Below, piece after piece: positions 7,346 to 13,584 of a DNA stretch of 50,259 bases. The stretch is from Frankia sp. AiPa1 (GTDB lineage: Bacteria; Actinomycetota; Actinomycetes; Frankiales; Frankiaceae), in NCBI RefSeq assembly GCF_023243075.1, contig NZ_JALKFZ020000170.1:1-50259 (forward strand), in the 5' to 3' direction. The notes under the pieces were generated by a model. The model saw nothing but the letters and a program-made list of their open reading frames with translations, did no database searches and was not told the origin of the DNA. The translations under genes and the position numbers were made by a program. Numbering within the stretch: position 1 is the first letter of the stretch; each line of letters starts with the position of its first letter.

Positions 7346-7871
7346 GCCGCACCCGCCTGCGTGCCGCGCAGCTCGGACCGTCGTGCGGCGGTCGCATCCC
7401 GAAGGAGCGCATGCCCGCGGTCGCTGATTCGCTGCACTCCGTGGGAGGCGGCTGTCTCCTGCTCCGCCTGCCGGAGCTGCGCTTCGTCGACGGCGGTCCC
7501 GACGGCGGAGCGTGGCGTGGGACCAGTGGCGCTTCGTCCGGGGACGGCGACGTCGGTGCCGGGGGTCCCGCCTGCCACCTCCCGCCGAGATGGCCGTGGC
7601 CGGTGACCAACTGGGCCGCCAGCCGGTGGGAGCATGAGTTGGCCCCCGGATGGTCGGTGCAGGTCCACACCCCCGCTGTGCAGCGAACCTCGACCTCGAC
7701 GGAGAGGCCCGACCGGTCGCCGGGAGCGGGGATGATCGTCGCGCGGATCCTGCCGGATGTGGAGCCGGCCCGAACGGGTTCGCGTTCGTCGATAGCGAGC
7801 CGCCCGTCGCGGAGGTAGGCGAGGGCTTTCCCGCGCAGGTTGGCAGTCCGGGTGCGGGGGGTCGTGATCAT
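7342..7871 (-). pseudogene. SWIM-like zinc-binding protein gene with apparent frameshift
   Basis: From ATG 7871 the protein reads sensibly for about 100 residues: a basic N-terminus (ANLRGKALAYLRDGRLAI), beta strands, and a Cys/His cluster (VWTCTDHPGANSCSHRLA) that resembles a SWIM-type zinc finger. Beyond about position 7570 that frame becomes Arg/Pro/Ser-rich and shadow-like. A second frame becomes coherent (DEAQLRQAEQETAASHGVQR, then ISDRGHALLRDATAARRSEL) and stops at 7342 in an ATGA junction with the next gene. The simplest reading is one protein broken by a single frameshift near 7530-7580. An alternative is two overlapping genes, the second starting at an internal GTG. SWIM domains bind DNA or protein, which would suit a regulator at the head of this operon. 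Confidence 0.5.
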
Positions 7872-8065
7872 CCGGTCGCCCCGGCGGGGAGCGGGACCAG
7901 CGGGTCAAGGTCGTGGCAGACGCATTGCGCGAACTCGTGCGGATGGTCTGCGGCATATCGCTCTGTAGCATCCCCTGGCTGATCATCGCTACATGACGAT
8001 ATGAATCGATGGTGGGCGCGCATGCAGCGGGTTTCGTCCCGTGACACGCCGCAATGACCTGTCAA
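7868..8065 (-). CDS. Small hypothetical protein at the head of the minus-strand operon (up to 65 aa)
   Basis: This frame ends in TGA overlapping the ATG of the SWIM-like gene. The C-terminal half is plausible protein (DATERYAADHPHEFAQCVCH then DLDPLVPLPAG) with two Cys and several His. The N-terminal half is uncertain, and the true start may lie at the internal ATG near 8023 or at a non-ATG codon. The upstream region faces the divergent gene at 8075, so the short spacer should hold both promoters. A TTGACA hexamer on the minus strand lies at 8057-8062, with no clear -10 partner. Confidence 0.4.
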   Translation of the reverse strand: MTGHCGVSRDETRCMRAHHRFISSCSDDQPGDATERYAADHPHEFAQCVCHDLDPLVPLPAGATG

Positions 8066-8074
8066 GCTGCACCC

Positions 8075-8767
8075 ATGGATGTGGAAGCAGAGAACGAGCA
8101 GGCTCCCGCCCGCGACGGCGCGGGACGTGCGACCTTGACCCCGCAGCAGTCGGGTCGGCTGTTCGCTGCTGTGAAGGCTCGCCAGGCGGCGAAGGGCTGG
8201 GCGATCGGCCGGCGGTTCAGTGCCGCGTCCTACTACGACCTGCGGGACGAAAAGCCCGTGTTGCTGTCCACCCTGTCGAAGACCGACGAGCGGATGCGGT
8301 GGGTCGAGGGGTCCGCGGAGGCGGTGGCGTTGCGCGACGAACGGCCCGTCGGTCTGGAGGAACTGGTCGCCCGACTCCGACGTGCGGTGGAGATTCGGTG
8401 CGCGGACCGCGGCTGGGATCCGGCCAAGCAGGTCGAACCGGGCATGTGGGCGAAGCTCGACGACGGCCTGGACGAGCTTCCGACGTCGCCGGAGCTGGTC
8501 GATCTCGATGATGCGGTCCAGTGGGTCCGAGGGTCCGCGGAGAAGCTCGCCAGGACCGGAGTCGACCCGATCCCGTTGGAGGGTGGCCCGACGCAGGTCG
8601 TCATCCAGCTCGACGCCCCGCCAGGCACCGTCACCCTAGAAGAGTGGTTTCTGATCTCCGGCCGGGTCCAGGCGACCGCGCCACAGATGAGCCCGGAGGA
8701 CCGAGGCAAGCTGGCGGCCGTCCTGCAGCAGATGATGGACAGCTGGTTGGAGGCTCGGGGGCGCTGA
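8075..8767 (+). CDS. Hypothetical protein, possible element-encoded regulator (230 aa)
   Basis: The start is placed at the ATG giving MDVEAENEQA; an in-frame ATG at 8054 is also possible. Residues 20-85 include SGRLFAAVKARQAAKGWAIG and FSAASYYDLRDEKPVLL then STLSKTDERMRWVEGSAEAV. The layout (a helix rich in Arg/Lys, a short strand, then a conserved WVEGSAEAVA) resembles small DNA-binding regulators of actinobacterial elements. The core motif recurs later as AVQWVRGSAEKLA, so the protein may carry two related modules. The C-terminal part (TVTLEEWFLISGRVQATAPQ) is helical. It is divergent from the sigma/glycosyltransferase operon, so regulation of that operon is a possible role. The family is not named. 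Confidence 0.65.
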   Translation: MDVEAENEQAPARDGAGRATLTPQQSGRLFAAVKARQAAKGWAIGRRFSAASYYDLRDEKPVLLSTLSKTDERMRWVEGSAEAVALRDERPVGLEELVARLRRAVEIRCADRGWDPAKQVEPGMWAKLDDGLDELPTSPELVDLDDAVQWVRGSAEKLARTGVDPIPLEGGPTQVVIQLDAPPGTVTLEEWFLISGRVQATAPQMSPEDRGKLAAVLQQMMDSWLEARGR

Positions 8768-8972
8768 CTGGCAGGCTGTCGTGCATGAGGCCGTCGTGCA
8801 TGAGGCTGAGGACCCAGTCGAGGGCTTCGGCGTAGCCCTCGCAGCGCCCGAACCGTTCCGGGTCGAGGGTCTCGTCCTCCGCGGCGAGGGTCTCCGCGGC
8901 CCGGCGACGTTCGTCGATGATGCCCGCCATCGCGGCGAAGCCGTCGGTGTTCTCCGTCGCGCTTTGTGGCAT
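8631..8972 (-). CDS. Hypothetical protein overlapping the convergent gene (113 aa)
   Basis: The first 70 residues look real: acidic and helical (FAAMAGIIDERRRAAETLAA, then FGRCEGYAEALDWVLSLMHD). The last 40 residues run antisense through the end of the 8075-8767 gene and are Pro/Ser/Gly-rich with shadow-like composition, so the original stop codon may have been lost. A 15-bp direct repeat encoding LMHDGLMHD sits at the transition. It starts next to the integrase promoter region, divergent from the integrase. No function can be assigned. Confidence 0.5.
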   Translation of the reverse strand: MPQSATENTDGFAAMAGIIDERRRAAETLAAEDETLDPERFGRCEGYAEALDWVLSLMHDGLMHDSLPVSAPEPPTSCPSSAAGRPPACLGPPGSSVARSPGPGRRSETTLLG

Positions 8973-9045
8973 AGCGCGATTGTTTGCCTACTCCATGCGC
9001 CTGGTGTCGACTGCCCGATCGAAGCCCTTAGCCCGTGTCGGCTCC

Positions 9046-9074
9046 CTACGTCACAGTCTAGTGACCCTTCGTAG
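9046..9074. promoter_or_regulatory. Inverted repeat upstream of the integrase gene
   Basis: An interrupted dyad, CTACG plus TCAC at 9046-9054 and GTGA plus CGTAG within 9061-9074, lies 22 bases before the integrase ATG. It covers the space where the promoter and ribosome binding site should be. Such dyads near integrase genes are often repressor or excisionase targets. This is inferred from position and symmetry only. Confidence 0.3.
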
Positions 9075-9096
9075 GTGGAGCAGTACTCTCCGAGGC

Positions 9097-10061
9097 ATGG
9101 AGAGGGTGTGGCATGAAGCCGAGCTACCGCCCGGCCGCGACGGATACGCCCGAACCTTGCGCCTGCCTGACGGCAAGGACGGGAAGGTTCCGATCCGGGC
9201 AACGGTCGACCGCATCGGCCACCGGGCACCCACCGACCAGACCCGATGGCGCGAAACCTTCTACAGCAAGGCTGCGGCCCGCCGTTGGGCCGACAAGATC
9301 GAGCGTCTCCTCGACGACGGCATCGACCCGGACGCGAAGCCGGTCCGCCCGGAAGCCGAGACGCTGACGCTGACCGCCTGGCGGGCCCGATGGTGGCCCA
9401 CCTACTGCCGGTCGACACGCAAAGCCGTCCGCTCCGTCGAAGAGACGGACCGGAGGTGGCGCCTGCACCTCGAACCCCGCTGGGGTGACCTGACCCTCGC
9501 GGCACTCGACCGCCTCGACATCCAGGACTGGGTTGATGAGGAGCTGTCCGGCTGGGCGGCCCCCGGCACCGTCGAACTGATCTACAAGGATCTGCACCTG
9601 CTGTGCGCTGCCGCCGAGGACCATCGGCCGCCGATCCTCACACACAACCCCTGCCACAAGATCCACTTGCCGGACCCGACCCACACCGAAGCGATCTACA
9701 CCGACGCTGCGGGGATCGCCGGTATCGCGCAACGGTGCGGCCCCTTCGAGGACCTCGTCTGGTGCCTGTGGGGTACCGGCTGGCGGCCGGCGTGTGACGG
9801 CCGACCCGGATACCCCCGACGGCAAGGGACGCCTGGTCAGGCCCAGTGGGCGCCGTTGGTGACCGGGATGAAGGTGCACGGCGTCCGGCACTCCCACAAG
9901 GCGGCCCTGGAGGCCGGCGGGATCCCGGACTCGGCGATTGAGGCTCGGCTCGGGCACGCCGTGACGGGATCAGCGGCCGGTACTCCCATGTGCTGTCCGA
10001 GGTTGAGCTGCGGATCGTCAAGGACCTGCAGGCCCGGTTCGACGCGGCGACAGCAGGATGA
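9097..10061 (+). pseudogene. Degenerate tyrosine-family phage integrase
   Basis: Starting at ATG 9097 (MERVWHEAEL), the N-terminal arm-binding and SAM-like domains are intact for about 230 residues (FYSKAAARRWADKIERLLDD, RWRLHLEPRWGDLTLAALDR, ELIYKDLHLLCAAAEDHRPP). The catalytic domain begins correctly at LVWCLWGTGWRP (box I arginine), but the sequence between this and box II is largely missing: only a short scrambled stretch (about 9785-9870) precedes MKVHGVRHSHKAALEAGG. The frame is then lost again. The catalytic tyrosine segment GISGRYSHVLSEVELRIV is present only in another frame, downstream of a shift near 9965, ending at the TGA at 10059-10061. With an internal deletion and at least one frameshift before the nucleophile, the enzyme cannot be functional as written. 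Confidence 0.85.
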
Positions 10062-10148
10062 TCGTTCGCTCCCCCGGGGGAGCGCCAGGTGAGTGGATCT
10101 TGGTTCGACTCCGCCCAGGCGCCATGACCCGGCCACGGGGTCGCGACG

Positions 10149-10382
10149 TCAGGCGTCGTCGTGCGCGTTGCTGCGGGTGCGGCGCTGTGCGCGTTGCTGC
10201 TCGCCCCAGGCGTCCACGGTCGAGCGGCGCCAGCGGGGGCGCTTCCGGTGGGCGGGGCGGTCGGCGTCCGGTTCGTCTGGGGGAGGGGCGGTGCCCTCCG
10301 CGACCCGCTCGCGCCATGACGACGGGGTCAGACGTAGGCGGTTGGCCACCTCGGTCACGGTCATCAGGGGATCGGACTCCAT
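10149..10382 (-). CDS. Excisionase-like / MerR-type HTH DNA-binding protein (77 aa)
   Basis: A short protein with the layout of excisionase or AlpA-like winged helices. MTVTEVANRLRLTPSSWRER near residues 7-26 is the helix-turn-helix, followed by a variable loop rich in Asp/Pro, then RKRPRWRRSTVDAWGEQQRA, in which the wing and the W-R-x-S-x-V-DAW signature end the domain. The start may be ATG 10382 or the internal ATG at 10364. It is convergent with the broken integrase at the right edge of the accessory region, the usual pairing of an integrase with its directionality factor. It may still bind DNA even though the integrase is dead. Confidence 0.75.
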   Translation of the reverse strand: MESDPLMTVTEVANRLRLTPSSWRERVAEGTAPPPDEPDADRPAHRKRPRWRRSTVDAWGEQQRAQRRTRSNAHDDA

Positions 10383-11430
10383 CCGCTCATCCTGCGTGAC
10401 GCCACGACACCGGAGGTACGCCCTGCATCACGCCGATGGGGCCGGCGGCGCCACGGTGTGCCTGCGGCCTGCGCCAACGCGCGGGCGGCCGCCCATCGTG
10501 CTCACCCGCGGCGGGTAGCACCGGTGGCGCCTGTGGCCGGCGCCTGTGGCCGGCGTCGGTGCCGGCGTCAGTGCGTCGTGTGTCCTGACCGCCTTCGGAC
10601 CACCGCACGCACACTGGGCAGCCGCTTCAGCCGCTTCAGCCGCTTCAGCCGCTTCAGCCGCTTCAGCCGCCTCCGTCACCTCAGCGCTGTCTGTGGACAC
10701 CCCCGGGGGTAGCACGCTCGGGGGTCGGACATCCACCTGGCGAGGGTGAGATTGGCCTCGTGGTCGCGGCGATCCGGCGGGCGCCTCGGGTGCGGCCGGC
10801 GGAACGGTTGGTCCCGGTTCGAGCGGGCCCGGCGGGCCCTTGGCGGCGGTACGCGGGCCGGATGGGTGAGGGGTCGGCAATGTCCGTACCAGGCGGTAAG
10901 GCGGCTCGAGAGAATGTGCCCGCGCGGGGACGCGGGGCCGCACAAAGTGAGGGATGTCGGAGGCCGCGGTGGACGTTCCTGGCGGGATCCGATGGTTCTC
11001 GCGGGAGGGTCGGTCGTGGAAACCTGATGCGATGTTCGCTCAGGCTGACGCGATTTCCTGGCCGGAGATGGGTGGGGGTCCCGGAACAGGTCGGCGCCGG
11101 GGTGGCACACCGGGACATCTGCGGACGGTCATGCTGTCGAGCATGGGGCGGACGGTGGGTGAATATCAGGATACGCAGTGACGTGTCGGGTGGACACCCC
11201 CGCCGAAGAGATCATGAAATCTATACGCATAGTCACCGGTTTGGTGTATCTCACCGAAAAGCAACTGTGTCGGACCTGTGTGTCCGAGCGTTGGGTCAGG
11301 GGTGGTTGTCGGTAATACCGGGATGTCCACTATGGTCATCGACAGCACTTCTGTTCCGGGCCTCGCCGGCGATGTCCCGCATGCGAAGTGTCGGGCATGT
11401 GCACGCGAACAGCGATTCCCGTCGGACCGA
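10383..11430. other. Non-coding stretch between the mobile region and the riboswitch
   Basis: I support no gene here. All open frames are Arg/Pro/Ser-rich with no recognisable domain and no consistent codon bias. It contains a 9-base tandem repeat (10621-10674, listed separately). Around 11300-11335 there is a possible promoter (TTGTCG, then CACTAT after 16 bases) about 100 bases before the riboswitch. The composition between 11190 and 11340 is less GC-rich than the surroundings, consistent with a regulatory region. No tRNA or clear attachment duplication was found at this edge of the element. Confidence 0.5.
10621..10674. repeat. 9-bp tandem repeat (5 exact copies plus one degenerate)
   Basis: GCCGCTTCA is repeated five times exactly from 10621 to 10665, and a sixth copy differs in its last bases. 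The unit is a multiple of three, so frames through it read as Ala-Ala-Ser or Glu-Ala-Ala repeats, but none belongs to a convincing gene. It is a simple slippage-prone minisatellite. Confidence 0.9.
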
Positions 11431-11603
11431 TGCGCCTAGTCCTGCCCCCGGTTCGGCGGCCCCTCCGAGTATGTCGGGGCAGGCATGGGGACCCGCGGTT
11501 GCGGGGGGTGAGCCACCGTCGACGGTGGGGTGCCCCGGTGCTGCCCGGGCCCGCCGGTGATCGGGCACCCCGGCCCGTCCCGGCGTCTCACCTCGTCGGC
11601 GCA
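11431..11603 (+). ncRNA. Cyclic di-AMP riboswitch (ydaO/yuaA motif)
   Basis: The leader matches the ydaO/yuaA architecture known upstream of actinobacterial cell-wall hydrolase genes. The closing P1 helix is TGCGCC (11431-11436) with GGCGCA (11598-11603). Inside lie a CCTGCCCC/GGGGCAGG hairpin (11441-11483), the conserved GGGGACCCG at 11487-11495, GGGGGGTGAGCCACC at 11502-11516, and a stem-loop CCACCGTCGACGGTGG (11513-11528). A GGGGTGCCC/GGGCACCCC pairing follows (11527-11571). The 3' block CCCGTCC then CACCTCGTCGGCGCA matches the family's CCCGTC and AACC-CGT-GGCG elements. The ribosome binding site of the NlpC/P60 gene begins five bases after P1. In this class c-di-AMP binding turns expression off, here of a peptidoglycan hydrolase. 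Structural matching was done by eye. Confidence 0.85.
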
Positions 11604-11618
11604 CGGGAAGGACGCGTT

Positions 11619-12728
11619 TTGCCACGTCGTGGTATGGCCTGGCTGCCGGACGACTGGGAACAGTTCGTCCGCGGCCGCCAGCGCCCGCCGGTGCCCCGTG
11701 GTTCCTCCGGCTCCGGTTCCGGCGTGGCCCGCCGCCGTACCACCGCCCCGCCCCGTCGCGCCGCGACCATCGCCGCCTTCACGACCGGCACGATCGCCGC
11801 CTCCACGGCCGCCTTCGCCGCGACGGTTCCCGGTGGGGCCGACGGCAGCGCCTCCCTGGACGCGAACTCGGTGGCGCACGAGGCGTCGATGGTCTCCAGC
11901 CACGGAGGGGCCCAGAGCCCGGGCGGCGACCTGACCGCCGCGCACACGCTCGCCCCGCTGGCCACCGCGATCGCGGACCACGCCCCGGTCTTCACCAACG
12001 TGTCCATCACCGCGGACAAGAGCGACGTCGCCCCGAACACGCCGGTGGTGCTGAGCGTGCGCGCCACCGAGGCCGGCACCGGCGCGCCGCTGGCCAGCCA
12101 GGACATCCGCATCGTCGTCGTCAACGGGCCGCAGTGGCAGACGTCCACCCGGCTGCATACCGACGCGAGCGGCAACGCCCAGATCACCGCGCGGCTGCTG
12201 TCCACCACCACGATCACCGCGGTCTTCGACGGGTCGAACGCCCTTCGGCCCTCCCTCGCCGGCGCGGCCACCGTGACGATCTCCAGTCCCACCCGGTCCG
12301 GCCCGGGGTCCGGTGGCGTCCGCGGGGTGGACGGCTCGGTCATCGACCAGGCCATCCCGAAGGTGATCCCGGGTAGCTCCATCGGGGAGAAGGCCGTCTA
12401 CCTGGCCTCACTGAACAAGGGCAAGCCGTACGTGTGGGGCGCGGAGGGCCCCTACTCGTTCGACTGCTCCGGGCTCGTCCAGTACGTGTTCAAGCAGCTC
12501 GGCCGCTCCCTGCCGCGCACGGCGCAGGGCCAGTACAACGTCTCGACCAGGGTGCCGCAGTCCGGGAAACAGCCCGGCGACCTGATCTTCTACGGCACGC
12601 CGGGCAATATCTATCATGTGGGGATCTACGCCGGCAACGGCTATATGTGGGCTGCGCCGCAGACCGGTGGTGTGGTGTCGCTGCGTCCGATCTACAGTTC
12701 CACCTACAAGGTCGGCCGCATCCTCTGA
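11619..12728 (+). CDS. Secreted NlpC/P60 peptidoglycan endopeptidase with Ig-like domain
   Basis: The TTG at 11619 is chosen because GGAAGGA lies 7 bases upstream; the ATG at 11634 lacks a site at proper distance. The 369-residue product has a basic N-terminus and a hydrophobic stretch (residues 48-70) acting as a signal or anchor. An Ig-like/Big domain follows at about 122-223 (VFTNVSITADKSDVAPNTPV). The C-terminal NlpC/P60 domain covers about 252-369. The catalytic Cys is in FDCSGLVQYVF (C283) and the His in IYHVGIYAGNGYM (H333), with YVWGAEGPYSFDCSG and TAQGQYN typical of the family. It should cleave peptide stems of peptidoglycan, as RipA/Rpf-associated hydrolases do in growth or spore germination. 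The upstream c-di-AMP riboswitch indicates second-messenger control. Confidence 0.93.
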   Translation: MPRRGMAWLPDDWEQFVRGRQRPPVPRGSSGSGSGVARRRTTAPPRRAATIAAFTTGTIAASTAAFAATVPGGADGSASLDANSVAHEASMVSSHGGAQSPGGDLTAAHTLAPLATAIADHAPVFTNVSITADKSDVAPNTPVVLSVRATEAGTGAPLASQDIRIVVVNGPQWQTSTRLHTDASGNAQITARLLSTTTITAVFDGSNALRPSLAGAATVTISSPTRSGPGSGGVRGVDGSVIDQAIPKVIPGSSIGEKAVYLASLNKGKPYVWGAEGPYSFDCSGLVQYVFKQLGRSLPRTAQGQYNVSTRVPQSGKQPGDLIFYGTPGNIYHVGIYAGNGYMWAAPQTGGVVSLRPIYSSTYKVGRIL

Positions 12729-12832
12729 GCGGGGCATCCGCTAGCGTCAGCACTGTCCGGTCGGCAGGTGCGATGGACAGCGCCGTCCGGCCCGCCGGGC
12801 CGATCGAGGTGCCCGGTGGAGGAGGACGTCGG

Positions 12833-12859
12833 ATGCAGGACGCCCAGGACGCCGCATGA
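12833..12859 (+). other. Eight-codon leader ORF coupled to the downstream transferase
   Basis: ATG at 12833 is preceded by a near-ideal ribosome binding site (GGAGGAGGA at 12818-12826, spacing 6). It encodes M-Q-D-A-Q-D-A-A and stops with TGA inside ATGA at 12856-12859, exactly where the next coding sequence begins. The transferase start has no other well-spaced site. The likely meaning is translational coupling through a tiny leader; alternatively the leader start is incidental and ribosomes slide 23 bases. Confidence 0.4.
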
Positions 12860-13584
12860 GCATGCCCACCACATCGCAGCCTCCGACCCCGCCGCCTGGT
12901 GACGACCCGTCGGGCGTCCCGTCGTTCCCGCTCGCCCCGTCGGCCGCGCCGACACCGAGCCCGAGCCCGGATCCGGATCCGGATCCGGCGGACCGGATCT
13001 GGACGATCCCGAACGCGCTGTCGGCGCTGCGCCTGCTCGGCGTGCCGGTGTTCCTCTGGCTGGTCCTGGGACCCGAGGCGGACGGCGCGGCGCTCGGCGT
13101 GCTCGCGTTCGCCGGCGTGAGTGACTATCTCGACGGCAAGCTCGCCCGTGTGCTCCACCAGACCAGCCGGCTCGGGGTGCTGCTCGACCCGCTGGCCGAT
13201 CGCCTCTACATATTCTCGACGATCATCGCGCTGACTGTGCGCGGCATCGTCCCGGTGTGGTTCGCCGTTCTGCTGCTCGCCCGGGACGTGGCGCTGCTCG
13301 CCCTGCCACCGCTGCTGCGTCGCGTCGGCGCCGGGGTGGCGCTGCCGGTGCACTACCTGGGCAAGGCTGCGACGTTCAACCTGCTCTACGCCTTCCCGCT
13401 GCTGTTGCTGTCCGCCGGCGACTCGTGGCTGGCGACCGCGGCGCGTCCGGTCGGGTGGGCGTTCGCGATCTGGGGTATCGCCCTGTACTGGTGGTCCGGT
13501 GTCCTCTATGTCGTTCAGGCGGCACGGCTGATCCGCCAGCGTCGGGGAGCGGCGGGGGCAGCAGGAGCGGGAGGTGACCGGTGA
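12856..13584 (+). CDS. CDP-alcohol phosphatidyltransferase (PgsA-like)
   Basis: A 242-residue membrane enzyme of the CDP-alcohol phosphotransferase family. The catalytic signature is complete: D90, D93-G94, A97-R98, G107, D111 and D115 ([11 protein letters not shown] then [10 protein letters not shown]), matching D-x2-DG-x2-AR-x8-G-x3-D-x3-D. A Pro/Asp-rich cytoplasmic N-terminus of about 48 residues with a DPDPDPD run precedes about six membrane helices. It transfers a phosphoalcohol (glycerol-phosphate or a related polyol) to CDP-diacylglycerol. The family member in this conserved neighbourhood is called PgsA2 in mycobacteria, where its exact product is less certain than for PgsA. It overlaps the next gene by four bases (GTGA), so phospholipid synthesis and the downstream sugar-nucleotide enzyme are co-translated. 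Confidence 0.9.
   Translation: MSMPTTSQPPTPPPGDDPSGVPSFPLAPSAAPTPSPSPDPDPDPADRIWTIPNALSALRLLGVPVFLWLVLGPEADGAALGVLAFAGVSDYLDGKLARVLHQTSRLGVLLDPLADRLYIFSTIIALTVRGIVPVWFAVLLLARDVALLALPPLLRRVGAGVALPVHYLGKAATFNLLYAFPLLLLSAGDSWLATAARPVGWAFAIWGIALYWWSGVLYVVQAARLIRQRRGAAGAAGAGGDR

Noticed and set aside
7005..7871. Single 288-aa protein through the SWIM-like region
   Set aside because: The middle is Arg/Ser/Pro-rich and out of frame with the coherent C-terminus; separate coupled genes explain the region better.
10621..10674. CRISPR-like array
   Set aside because: The units are contiguous with no spacers, so it is a simple tandem repeat.
10428..10943. Minus-strand protein with Glu-Ala-Ala repeats
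   Set aside because: The repeat comes from the 9-bp minisatellite; there is no domain, no ribosome binding site and poor codon bias.
10062..11430. tRNA or attachment-site duplication at the right edge of the mobile region
   Set aside because: I searched by eye for a tRNA-like cloverleaf and for direct repeats matching the left part of the window and found none.
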